Part shown: positions 42,567 to 53,479 of the stretch, one piece after another | Numbering within the stretch: position 1 is the first letter of the stretch | How the letters are laid out: each line of letters starts with the position of its first letter | Assembly (NCBI GenBank): GCA_020736575.1 | Contig: JAGPYM010000014.1 | Span: forward strand, 930,001 to 994,000 | Direction: 5' to 3' | DNA length: 64,000 bases | Origin: Thelonectria olida | Taxonomy: Eukaryota; Ascomycota; Sordariomycetes; Hypocreales; Nectriaceae | Notes under the pieces: model-generated | What the model was told of the DNA's origin: nothing | Seen by the model: only the letters and a program-made list of their open reading frames with translations | The model's database searches: none | Translations under genes and position numbers: made by a program

Positions 42567-45500
42567 TTAATGCACCAGCCTCTGTCTCGGAAACGGTGCC
42601 GTTTCCACGTCCACAATGATTAACCCCTTCTCATCTATTGACGCCCCGTGGTCCGAAATGGGCGTCATCTTCTTCGTATGCGCCACCTCTTGTCGACTCA
42701 CCCTCGCATCGTCCCTGGGAATCCACAACGTCGGCTTCGGCAGACAGACCTCGGGAGGCCAGTAATTCGATAGCGGGTGGTCATGGGCGTCTTCTACTTC
42801 CGCGAGGTCGCTGTCAGGTATCATCTTGCGCAGTGCGATAAAGTCTTCGTAAATCTCCGGGTGCATCCATCGCTTCAGAAAACCAGGCGGCTCGTCGGAA
42901 TCTTCGTCACCTCCAGCCAGGCCCAGCTTCGTCAATACCTGCATGAGGCCTGACTGTTCCACTTGGGCTTCAATCTTGGATTTTGTTGCAGCTTTGAGGA
43001 AGTCTTTGAGGGCTGATCCCATGCCACTCGCGCCTTCAACAGCTCTCGTGCTCGGGTTAGGCCCATGGTCCACTTCGTCCTCATCTTCGTGCGAACTCAG
43101 CCCTTCCTCTCCATACACCTGCTCCGTGTCATAGTAGTCTGCAGCACCTCCCGCGTTTCCATCCTCAGCCGCCGCCGCTTTCCTTGCCTCGGCTGCCATC
43201 TTCTCCTCCTCCTGCAGTTGTTCTTCCAAAGTCAAAGTCTGTGGAAGGTTCTGCAGCAAAGGAGCAATTGCTTCGCTCAAGGAAAAGTGGACGAGACCGG
43301 TGAATACGAAGAAGATGAGCATCAGGAGCATAGGTCCAAATGCAAACTTTAACGCAAACAATCCAACCATGCAGATCTCCGCCATGTACAGTCCAACAAT
43401 GATGTGAAGCAAGGCCTGTGGGTAGAATAAACCCTTGCTATCCAGCTCGGAATCGAAGACGAAGAGGATGTTGTATCGGTAGATGATGCGTACAAAAGCC
43501 ATACCAAGGCAGGCAAACAGGAGCACAAAAGGGGCGATACAGGTATAACTAAGAGCTGCAACGAGGTTAGCTTCCAGAACAGTCACTAGGAAATGATTCA
43601 CGTACCAATGACGGCCATGTTAGAGAAGATGGGAAACACGCCGCCCCAGCGGGGAGGCCGCAAGTTGTACCAAACATTGAATCGAGACCTCGGAATCTGG
43701 TGGATTTTGGAAAAGATGAACTGTCGGAGTAGATCAAATACGTGCAAGAGGCTCGTTGCGCCAACCGCCAAACACTGTACAAGGATATATGACAGGTAAA
43801 AGTTGGACGCCTTTGGGAGATTCTGTGCGAGGAGATCCTTCGCCGACACTGGGTTTTTTAGAATATCCATGAGGGCTGCTGATGCGGCGGATGTCAAAGT
43901 GGTGATCAAAAAGACTTGAACGACCTGGAAGGCAAAGTAGGCGTTTTGCACAAAGAGCTCAACCAAGACCAACGACGGGATTCCAGCTTGAACGGCACAA
44001 ACTCGAAGCATAGACGGCACAAGTGACATCCAGAAGGACAAGGCCATAGCCGGAACGAAACCCTGCAGAAAGCCAAGAATCGGCTTCGGTAACGACGTGA
44101 TCCACTTGAGGAAGAAAATGTTCTTGGCCAAGAAGGAAATGTTGGAGACGATGCCAATGAACGCTGAAGGAACAGACCAGAAGATGATGGCAGCCGTGAC
44201 AAGACCCATGATGGCGAATCGGCGAATGATACGTTCCCACCACCTCATTCTCAAAGCGCTCCAAACAATCTCGTCAGGTCGGATACCGAGAATACGTGGA
44301 GCAAGTTGAAGTGGGCGGTGATGGGCAACAACCTGATGGGCAGCTTGCGCGCTTTCCTGCGTGTCGAATTCGACAAAAGCAGCCGGCAAAGCGGCACCAT
44401 CGCCTCTGCGAATTTGTCGACGGATCTTGAAAATTTCCAGGTTCAGCTCCTTCAGCCTTGACCGACACCATCGAATCGTATCCACGCGACGAAAGTAGTT
44501 GCCTAAGGGTCGGTGATGGGGTCGAGCGGTGACGGGGATCCATTGAGCAGCAACAGACCCTCGGACGTCGGGGAGATCGGGATTGAGGCCGTAGGGATGG
44601 ACGTATTCTGGGTCTTCCCTCTTTTCGTGCAAGAGTTGTGTCGTGTCCTGCGTATGTGAAAGCTCCGTCACGCTCGACCTGAATCCTTCGCCGCCAAGAA
44701 CCTCCTCAACACGGCGAGCAAGTTCCGTTTCGTCGACACGTCGCTCTTGCGAGAGGCTGTTCCGATCACCATCGGGGGCAGTTCTAAAGGAAGCTGGAGA
44801 GGGGGGCTCGGGCACGGACGTCGACGACACAGAGGCGGGCGTCGTTTGTGGTTGGGCCTTTCTAAGCATCTTGTTACGCGCAATATTAGCTTTTCTTATC
44901 AGCTCAATCTCGGCCTTTTCAAGACGCATTGCCGTCTGTTCTCGTTCCTTCACAAGCTTCTCCAGGATTTTTGTCGTCCTGGGGATCCAAACACGCTTGA
45001 CAGAGTCGCCATAGAGTTTGCGCAGGCGGGCTTCGTCGAGATACTGTTTAGGGACGCAGCTAAGGAGTACCGTCCTTGAGGAGATGCGGGTTGCGTAGTG
45101 AGGAGAAGAGAGGTACGCTTGGCGGATATTGATGTAGTATATGCATTCTCGAGCGATCATAAAGAGCACAAACCCTAGTAAGTGTCAGTACTGGCTCGAC
45201 AATAGCTGCACGGGGAGGACGTACCAAAGTAAGTCCAAGACACAGCAACGTGAGCAAACATGCGTTTGGACTCTTTGACGTTTCCAATAGTCAATGCATC
45301 GAGTTGCTTGTTGCCGTTGCCACCAGTGAAGTGGACAGGAAACAGGATGGGCCAAGAGATGCACATGCCGACGAAGAAGATGTTACGGAGAACTTTCAGG
45401 TAGCGCAAGAAGAAGAAGCCGTCTATGGAGCCATGGTTGAGGACAAAAGTGTCTGGGGTTTGGAAGAATGGCTTGATCCAGTTGAACAAGCCTGAGGGTA

Positions 45501-45938
45501 AGGCTGGGCTTGGTAGACTATGCGAAACGGTCAAAGTGAGTCCTTGATTAAGGGCTGATAGCACTTGAGGGCAGGCAAGTGAGGTGACTTACTGGGGAGC
45601 GCGAAGACTAGGCATAGATCTCGGAGCATAGACGCGGCCAACTCTTGGACGCAGCCAGATAAAGAGCAGGATGCATACTGCGGCATAGATGACAACGGGG
45701 ATAAAGGTTGCGCCTAATGATGCGCCGGAGGAAGATTTGCTGCCAGAGGAAGTGCTGAGGGTGCCTCCCGAGGAGCCATTCCTCCCTGATCCAACACGAG
45801 GATCATCTGCGTCGACATTCTAGGGGAAGCATGTTAGAGGGCGGTTTGAGTGAGATGCGACATGGGCCCAATGGGCGAGGGGGGAGAGAAACGCACGAGG
45901 TCGAGCCTCGCGAAGAGGGTCTTGATGGTGTCGGTCAT
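42567..45938 (-). CDS. OSCA/CSC1-like (DUF221/RSN1) membrane channel
   Basis: Exons 45897-45938, 45593-45819, 45225-45517, 43606-45174 and 42567-43555 give 1039 residues; introns are 77, 75, 50 and 50 nt. The family comprises calcium-permeable, hyperosmolality- or stretch-gated cation channels and related lipid scramblases. The layout fits: a Gly/Ser-rich lumenal N-terminus, a first membrane helix (FIPVVIYAAVCILLFIWLRP), and two more before a long cytosolic loop with an RRM-like fold (TVLLSCVPKQYLDEARLRKL ... AAFVEFDTQESAQAAHQ). Then come PDEIVWSALRMRWWER, the hallmark start of the DUF221 core, and about eight hydrophobic helices. The C-terminal tail of about 230 residues is acidic and cytosolic. 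Exon 1 codes only 14 residues. Confidence 0.93.
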
Positions 45939-47970
45939 TCCAGGGCTGCTGACGAGAAGATTGCAGTCGAGATAGTCGAGTGGTGGAGGTATCGGGTCAA
46001 ATTCAAGCGAGAGTCAGTCCAGTCGCAGGAGTCGTGGGCGGCATTGTCAAAGTCACGTCTCGAGTGGAGGTGGAAGCAGCGAGAGGGGGGTCGGCATCTG
46101 AGAGGGCACACACGACTAAATGCAGATATTCATGAGGAGAAAGGATGAGGCGACGGTTGGTCTGAGTGAGGCTGGATTGACGGTGGTGATAATGATGGAT
46201 GGAGGTGAAAAAGGTGCCGAGGTGCCTGCCTGCTCGACAATAAGTGGGAAGCACCACCAATAACGACGGGTGGAGGCTCCGAGCGTTGAGGAAGGAAGGC
46301 GGGACACTGACTGGGACAGGCTGACCTTCCTTCCCTTTCCCACGTTTCCAGCCTCGATTCTTGAACGGGACTAGTCCGATTTAGTGCCGGGTGCCCCTGT
46401 AACGTGTTTGGCGGCTCCCTTGTCCCCTTTTTTTCTTAGTCGCTTTTGCTTGCGGGCGGGGGAGTGAGACAAGACAGCGCACACAATCTGACTCTCTCGC
46501 ATCCGGAGGAACAAAGCAAAGTAAAACCTGGGAGCGAGTTGATCGGCCAATTTCCCGATTCTAGCCTACCGGTCCGTCCGATCTCTGGGGCAGTTGTCTC
46601 AGCAATCACCAATTCCCTACCAGTTGCTCTTTGTTGCGGTTTTAATGGGCACGGCACGGGAAGAGAAATATTGGTTTGGGTGGGGTCTGGGGAGCAACAG
46701 ACACGACCAAAGATCCAAAATGCACGGCAACGATTTGTCCCCAGGGTCCAAGCGGACGCAAAGGTTAACTGATCTGATCCCTGCGACGGTGGCGGTTGAT
46801 CAAGTGAGACAGGCATGAGCTGTGCTTTCCATGTGATGTATCATTCTTCCAGAGGGCGACCGCTTTTTCTCACCGCTGGACGAACAGGGTGATGCGTTTC
46901 TATCCGCGCATAATTATGCCAAATGCCTCACAATGACAGCATCATCACTCAATCTCGCTCCCTCCGTCGTCTTGATCATCGCAATCAGCCACAGAGAATC
47001 TGGACCCCATTCCCAAATGATGCATCCAACGCCCATCGCCCAATCACCTGCTCGACAAGCCACCTTCCAATACCTTACCCTGGCTAGCCGCAAACGATGC
47101 CACTCAACCCCCGGGCCCCCCCTGAAGGGTCCAGGGTTCCCAATCCTACGGGCTGAAAATCGATCATGTTCATCACCATGGCGACATTGGGATGGCAATG
47201 TGATTGATCAAAAAGAAAGCTGAGTGCTGCAGCCGAAGACAACGACGGACATGATGGATGAAAATCTCGACAGCTGAACTGAAGCTGAACGACGTCCATC
47301 CACTTGCAATGCAACGCACTGCTTGGCAGACGAGTAGAATGCTGCGTTCAGGGAGGGCGGACAAGCCACATCGGTCGACTCAGCCTGAAGCCACAGACGG
47401 CGTTTCCGAAGTCCACCATACGACATTGGCGATATCCGACCATTACCAGTGCAAGAATCAAGATGAGGTTCATTACCAAGTTAAACCTCACAACCTTGTT
47501 TCGGCTTCACTTCTCTGTTGGTTGCTTAGTCGCCTCCCGACAGTCTGGTCCATCGCGTGTCACGTAGATACCCTAAACCCAACTCCCACAAACCATGGCC
47601 CATGCTTCACAGCCCCTCTTGGATGCCTCTCAACCTCTCCATCAGCTATCATCATCATTCATCGCGGACATTGCCACAAGCTCAAGCTCAAGGCCACGCA
47701 ATATCGCCACCTCCAAGAATGGACCAAAGTCTCCTTTTGGTCTCCCCTTTCAGCTGTCATTGTCTTCGCTTCGTGCCGGTCGCGCCAGACTGTCTCAGAC
47801 CCTGACCCATCGTGCCATTCACCAAAATTCTAGTCTTATTAACCTCCCCCAGATGTCGGAGTATTCTTCCTAGTTTGTGAATCGAGTGGCGACCGCGGGT
47901 GTTATTACAAATCTATCCTACACTGTCGAGAAGCCAAGCTTTCGTCCCGTCATCGTCCATTCGTACAATC
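45939..47970. other. Intergenic, 2.0 kb
   Basis: I see no supported gene between the channel gene and the unknown minus-strand gene at 47971. Open frames of 80-190 codons exist but show no domain; a plus-strand frame at 47595-47873 (92 codons, Ser-rich) is the most natural looking, yet it has no other support. Most of this is probably the promoter and leader of the channel gene. Confidence 0.45.
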
Positions 47971-48817
47971 CTACCGCATACAGTTCTCCGCCGCAGCTTC
48001 AAGCAGCAACACGGCATATTGCCGATGCAACCACCCACCAACACCTCCAAACGGATCAGGCTTCTCCGGCGCATCCTTCAATCCGTTGAATGTGATTGCC
48101 TTCATGCGAAATTCGACGACATGCTTCTCCTCGTTTACTTCCGCTCGGAGCTCGCACAGCGTGTCCATGGCAAGGGGCGAGGGCGGAGTTTGCCGCGGCG
48201 AGAAGCATGCCCGGAAGACGATGGACTGAGGCCTCTTTTCGAGAATGTGGAAGTGATGCGTCATGAATGTTCCTGTTTGGTTTCTTCTCTCAGATACCGT
48301 AAGTGTTTGAAGAGGGTAAGCAATACTCACCTGGCTCATACGTGCTCCCGAGCAAGTCGTCCTTGGTCCACAGATCCTCCTTGTTGCCCTCGTCTTTGAA
48401 CAGCGTCATGATCCTCCGCTGAATGCCAAACCCTTTCCTCGCAAAAGTTCAAATCAGCCTTTCGCCTCTCGCCATCATCATCAACTCCTTTCACATACCA
48501 TATCTCCCCCACATTCCCGCGCAAAACGCTTCCACCAACCGACTCCCTCCCTCCCTCGCATCCTCCAACAGCTCCGGCCTGATCTCGCCAACCGCCACCC
48601 TCCGCACACACATGTCATGAGACTCGGGTTTGTTCCACGGATTAATCTTGCTTAGAATTGGATGACTGAAGAGAGCATCCGTCTCGGGCTCAAACTCTTC
48701 AAAAGAACATTTCCGCGTCCAGAACCAGAACCCCGTAGCGCCAGTCACCGACACGCCCACAGTCGCTTTCGCCAGTGTGAGAAGCCGACGTCTAATGGCG
48801 GAAGAATTGCGAGCCAT
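47971..48817 (-). CDS. Conserved-looking single-pass protein of unknown function
   Basis: Exons 48499-48817, 48331-48432 and 47971-48272 give 240 residues; introns are 66 and 58 nt. The N-terminus (MARNSSAIRRRLLTLAKATV) is basic and followed by one hydrophobic segment (VGVSVTGATGFWFWT), so it could be a mitochondrial signal anchor or a type II anchor. After it come EEFEPETDALFSHPILSKI, NPWNKPESHDMCVRRV, GMWGRYGFGIQRR and TFMTHHFHILEKRPQSIVFR. The frame runs through both introns, and the amino-acid pattern looks selected, not random. I cannot name the family. The first intron ends in AAAG, which is less usual and should be checked. Confidence 0.78.
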
Positions 48818-49483
48818 CGTAGCTGGGCCGACACACTCTCTTTGGCAAGTGCACAAGAATGACCTTGGAATATATCGTCGGGGCTTTTGGAAGATGCGCA
48901 ATTGAGCTTGGCTTGTGCTGTCCTTTGTAAATATATTCTGAAGTCGAGGCATATGCTTGACCCACCTCGGCCTTCGCGTTTCCGATCAAAGGCGAACCTC
49001 CATCACAACGTAGCAACGCTTGACTAATGAGTTCATGCGAGGATCCACGAGATAGATGAGTCAATTAGTTTTGACACATGTATCTACTTTATCATGTGTC
49101 CGTTGTCGAGTTTGATGATTGCAGGGGGGACACAAAGTGGTAATACTCGTGAAGTGGGCAGGCAGTATGGATCAAGTTTTCTGATTCTGCAGCTCAAGAC
49201 CCCCGAGGATGACCACAAGCAAAACAAATATGATTAATACAACAATACAGTATAAAATAAACACCCATTTGAACACTGACCACATAGGCGCTTGATACCT
49301 CGGGGCGGAGTGCTCGCTACACATTTGATAGATAAGTTGTATGAAGTCAAGGCAATAGGGTAGACACAATCACATGAATCCAGTTTCAATCTCGCTATGT
49401 AACCTCGCTGTGTATTGCAAAGACTATAACGCTACCTATACGTCGTATCCGTTCTTGCAGAGGACAATCCGATTTTCTTGGAC
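48818..49483. other. Intergenic, with one possible micro-ORF
   Basis: About 670 bp between two minus-strand genes. It contains the promoter of the 47971-48817 gene and the 3' side of the RBR gene. The only item of note is the small membrane-peptide frame at 49172-49369. Confidence 0.45.
49172..49369 (-). CDS. Possible 65-residue membrane micropeptide
   Basis: A short frame encodes a peptide whose second half is one long hydrophobic helix (WVFILYCIVVLIIFVLLVVI), flanked by a polar N-terminus with MCSEHSAPRYQAP and a polar tail (LELQNQKT). T-rich DNA readily yields such a helix by chance, and the codons are AT-rich compared with neighbours. No splice or promoter evidence supports it. Confidence 0.2.
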   Translation of the reverse strand: MCLPYCLDFIQLIYQMCSEHSAPRYQAPMWSVFKWVFILYCIVVLIIFVLLVVILGGLELQNQKT

Positions 49484-50839
49484 CTAGTCCAACTGATCGA
49501 GCTCCGTGTTTCTTGCCTTTTCCTCTTGGAGATGCCCCGAGCCCCGTGATCGGTTGCGTTCTGACCCTGCGTCCTCGACCTCTTCTATCTGTTGATGGGT
49601 GCTTCCTGGTTCCGCGTTTTCGGCCGCCTGCGTCTGTTGGCTGTCTCGAATACTGTTCAGTGCCTCGATGCCCGGCGTGCGTGCCCGAAGAGAGAGGGTT
49701 GAAGGGTGCACAGCAGCGCCAAGACTCAAGACGCCCACGCCCTCGTCTTCATCATCGAGCATCGCTTCATCTAAAGGGGGCAGCAGAGGCAAGGCTGGTA
49801 TATTGGGACTTATAACGCAATTGCATGTACCCATCCTTGCTCCGCAATGATAACAAAAGTCGGCACCGCAGATGCATGCTGAAACAACCATTAATTAGCC
49901 TTGGTGCTCTTCACAACGGAGATTGGACTCACTCATGTGAGCGCAGCCAGTGGCACGCTCAATATACCTCCCACACTCCCTGCACTTTTGCCAATTATTC
50001 TTTTCAGCGGCATGAATGAACGATTCTGGAAGCGCGTTTTTGGGACACTCGTTGGCGTGGGAGAGGCCCTTGCACCGAGGGCAAGTTAAGGTTGAGCATT
50101 GGGGGCAACGGGCAACACCTTGAGATACATTCGCTGGGGGAATAAAGGCCGAACAAGGTTGCTTGCAACAGTATATGCGGTCCCGGGCCGGAGTTTCCTA
50201 CTCGGCTCTCTTCTCGAAAAATGTATGCACAAGCTCGTTCGGTAGATGGTCACTGACCACTTCGATCGGAAATTGTTCAAAGCAGTACGGGCACTCTGGC
50301 GGGAACAGGACCTCCAGCATGACACTGCGTTGGAATATATTCAGCAGGCATTCCCAACAAATCAATGCCCTGCACTGATGTGTTGCGCAAAGAAACATGT
50401 CATGCTCTTCGAAGTCTCTGCAACAAATCCAACATTCCCCCGTCGGTTGTGGAAAGGTGTGGAAAGGATACCGCCTGAGCACAGGGCTCGTTGCCATGAA
50501 TGGGGGTGAATCCTGATTATCCCGATGCTCCTGGTAGGAGCCCCCCGACTGATCCAAAGCCGGGAATTGAGGTCTTGATGCTAGATGATCCGGGTTCTCT
50601 GTTATCAGAGGTCGGCCTCCAGTTATCTGAACACGCGTGTGGGTTTGCGAAAGGCTTTGAAGTCGTTGTCCTAAACGATCCAGCTCCGCCAGGGCTGCTA
50701 ATGCTATGGGGGGCTCATTTCCATTCGTCAAATTCATCGTCAAGATTTCTCGCTGGATGTCCATCGCTTGCATTACTGCTTCTCGAGTGTCGAGAGCCGG
50801 CGGCTCTGGAGGGGAGTCCATGGTGGGTGATGTGGCCAT
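49484..50839 (-). pseudogene. RBR-type E3 ubiquitin ligase gene interrupted by one in-frame TAG
   Basis: The frame runs 49933-50839 and, after a 54-nt intron (GTGAGT ... GTTTCAG, 49879-49932), 49484-49878. It would be a 433-residue RING-IBR-RING protein, except that codon 214 is TAG (50198-50200). RING1 is before the stop (Cys136, 139, 151, 156, 161, 164, 183, 186). After it, in the same frame, come ETPARDRIYCCKQPC and CPQC...CPRC...C (IBR), then KCRECGRYIERATGCAHM and TCICGADFCYHC (RING2, with the likely catalytic Cys after HM). No GT-AG intron removes the stop in frame. Either it is a recent pseudogene, a readthrough gene, a sequencing error, or a 213-residue RING-only product. The start is uncertain; an in-frame ATG also lies at 50971. 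Confidence 0.8.
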
Positions 50840-50867
50840 AGAACTCGGGGGTAGTGATATCGGGAAA

Positions 50868-50965
50868 GATGCGGTTGAAGAGATGAAGTCGAGGAGATGG
50901 AGTTGATGAGATGGAGCTGAAGAGATGAAGTTGAAGTGAGGAAGTCGGGGAGATGGAAATTGTTG
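50868..50965. repeat. 14-bp minisatellite, about seven imperfect units
   Basis: Seven units of 14 bp (gatgaagtcgagga and variants such as gatggagttgatga) run head to tail. The unit is not a multiple of three, so copy changes alter the frame of any upstream-initiated protein. It lies just upstream of the ATG at 50839 of the RBR gene and inside the longer frame that starts at 50971. That argues for the 50839 start. Confidence 0.8.
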
Positions 50966-50971
50966 CGGCAT

Positions 50972-51468
50972 CTAATGTGACAGAAGGGACGAAACGGAAG
51001 GCGAGACGCGTTTCTGCTGCTTCCAACTAACAAGCGGAATTGGAAGTCATTCGGGTAGAAGCGATCGGTGTTGCGCAGAGGAGGAGACAAATTAAGCAAG
51101 CTCGTCTCTGGTGACAATTACCGACCCAAGTACCCAGGTGCATGCGTAAAGAGAAAAGTCATGCTTTCAATCTAATCCTGACCTCATTGACCATCTATGG
51201 ACCAACCTAACATAAAGAAAATCCCATCACTCGCGTTTCTGCAGTTCAATTGTCTTCCTCTAGCCATACCAAGGACACCTGGACATTCCACCTTGCTCAG
51301 TTTCACCTCCCATCTACCTCTCCATCAAAGATCATACCGTACCTATGATGAAGCTTGTCGGCACTTCTTCACTTTTCCTTGCCTTCTGCATTTCTAGAGC
51401 CCTCAATGTGGTTATCCCGCTGCTGATTGCCAATGCTATTGACTCCACGGCTCTTGACGCCCATTCCT
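50972..51468. other. Intergenic
   Basis: About 500 bp between the RBR gene and the 3' end of the three-exon unknown gene, both on the minus strand. A plus-strand frame starting at 51345 looks like a signal peptide (MMKLVGTSSLFLAFCISRAL) but runs antisense through exon 3 of the minus-strand gene, so I treat it as a shadow. Confidence 0.45.
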
Positions 51469-52177
51469 TCAAGCTGACCTTGCTTCCCGAGCAGCTGAAG
51501 CATACCGTTGGAGGTCCCGTAGTTGCTGTTCCCGCATTTGATGCAACTCCAGGTCGGGATCGGCTGGGTATCTGCTGGTCGGGTCAAATCGTGGCAACTT
51601 CTCTAAGGCTTCTAGAGGGTTGTTGCCGGTCTTCAGATACGACTCCTTAAGTTCGGAAAGAAATTCGAACGGGATCTTGCTGTCTTCAAGGTGACAGACT
51701 TGCATCACAGTGCAGGGTCCTCGATATGGGTACTGCTCAGGTGGTTAAAACAACTCGCAGCTCTTGTCTGGATAGCAACTCACAGATCTAAAGATCTCGG
51801 ACTTCTCATTTCTAAGATGAAGGGTCAATTTCAGACCATAGGTGGCTGAGCGATCTGCCAATCTCATATTCGGCTGATCAGCGTCAAGAGGCTTGAACCC
51901 TTCTAGTTGAGCCAGCTTGCCCATGACTTTCTTCGCCGTCCCAGGAAAAACGTAGAAAACGTCAATGTCCTAGTCACATTAAACGGTCAACTATGAGGTT
52001 CCGGGAGTGGTGCGCCATAGCTAAACTGGAACTTACTTCAGGTTCAGCAGATCGATGCGATGGAGGATCGCGTGAGTAGGTGAAGCTTCGTCGCCGTCCC
52101 ACAGTCTCCTTAGTCAAGCTGCGATCCATCTCTTGGACGTGGCTATAAAAAGTTTCCAATGCAAGACTGACGGGCAT
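51469..52177 (-). CDS. Hypothetical protein, three exons
   Basis: Exons 52037-52177, 51784-51969 and 51469-51732 give 196 residues. Both introns (67 and 51 nt) are canonical (GTAAGT ... GACTAG and GTGAGT ... GAGCAG, the latter with TTTTAAC) and fall between codons. A TATATAAG element lies about 164 bp upstream. The protein begins MPVSLALETFYSHVQEMDRS, has EDIDVFYVFPGTAKKVMGKL and FKPLDADQPNMRLADRSATY in the middle, and ends in a charged helix (HQMREQQLRDLQRYASAARE). No signal peptide or membrane helix is seen. The DID followed by a helix faintly recalls minimal nucleotidyltransferases, but that is weak and I assign no function. Confidence 0.7.
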
Positions 52178-53479
52178 GATGGATGAAGGGAGTGCGAGGA
52201 GAGTTCTAAATGGGGATGGGAAGGCAAAGTGGTGAGTGTTTGGAGGCGCCTGCTGTCGAGACTGGAGTAGCTGTGAGGCAGAAAAGAAGAACTCTGGTGT
52301 TTGGTGTCTGGAATCTGCTTTGAGAGCGCTGGAGTTGGAGCTTATATAGACCTCTTCTCCAAGAGTCAGAAATCTGGACTGCATCATTTCACCATTGGAC
52401 GTACTTGTGTGCCGTCATCCTCTGGGCATCCATCACAAAGGAGTTTCGGGGTTTACGCAGTCAGACCAATACTTGGGCCAGTCTAGGTGCCTATGAAATG
52501 AACCCAAAGCCACCTGAAAGAAATTTGGAACTTTGGCTTCATCAAACTTCGGTCGCAAGGGGCCCTGAGGTGGTTTCTGAGTTGTCACATTGTCGTTGCG
52601 AGCTATGAGGCGTGAACGCTCCGCCCCATTCCTTGTGTGCTTGTCATGGACTTAAGCAGTAGAATGATAATAAAGCAAGAAACATTCTACCGTAATTAAT
52701 AAGTTAATAGGTAATCTAAACAGTTACTGGAAAGCTTGGAACCCCTATGAGCTGGTGGAAGTGTGCTATCTCCGTTCGTCGGGCGACAGCAGGCAAGACT
52801 GCCGACGAGAGAGAGATCTGACGAGAGACAGCAAGGCAAATAGAGTCTAATGCACCGTTTCGAAAAATGTGACGTTTTGCGGGCCGTCGGCTTGTGGTGA
52901 CAGACAAAGAAAAGTGACCGTCTTATGCGAACCGCACCGTCCGCCACGATGCATTTTGACTCAAGTCACAGCTTCAAGCAGACCTGGTTTCGCCAAATCA
53001 TGCCGATAGCGAGAAATATCAGTCTCAAGCTCAATTCGGCCTTCTTGGTAACCAACCATTACCGCGCCATGGCTTCTGCGAGATGTCCACATTTCACCAC
53101 GCCACTTCACAGCCTTTGTCCTCTGAGCATGGCAGGAAAACAAACAATGACATTTCTTGTTACAGACAACTAATGACTTAATTCGAACGCAGTGAATAGA
53201 TACAGACAGCCTCCCTTTTTTTCATACGATAAGAAGAAGACGGGAAAAAAAACGACAAATGCCACCCCGACCCAACTCCTCCAGATGAGTACTGCTTTCC
53301 TCAGACTGAAGGGTGTTTTTTTTGTTTCGTAGCCTTACAGTAAATTTTCAGTTCAATTTTGCCGCCCAAGTGAATGGAAACATGCCGCTTGCCTCCGGCG
53401 CCCTTTTTGGATTCCTTGCCTTTTCTTTTTGTTCTGTTGTTGTGCGTGTATGTGCGTGTGGGAGAGGAGAGTGGCAGGT
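52178..53479. other. Intergenic, 1.3 kb
   Basis: Contains the promoter of the three-exon gene and the 3' side of the oleate hydratase gene. Short open frames only. T-rich tracts near 53210-53340 probably belong to the 3' region of the hydratase gene. Confidence 0.5.
52341..52348 (-). promoter_or_regulatory. TATA box of the three-exon unknown gene
   Basis: The minus strand reads TATATAAG, 164 bp upstream of the start at 52177. It is the same word as before the SDR and ADH genes and supports the gene call. Confidence 0.45.

Noticed and set aside
47595..47873. 92-codon Ser-rich plus-strand frame
   Set aside because: No domain, promoter or splice support; mentioned only within the intergenic entry.
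50158..50205. A 40-nt GT...AG segment that would remove the TAG in the RBR gene
   Set aside because: It is too short for this genome's introns, would delete IBR zinc ligands, and would put the rest out of frame.
51345..51650. Plus-strand frame that begins like a signal peptide
   Set aside because: It runs antisense through exon 3 of the spliced minus-strand gene at 51469-52177, which has better support.
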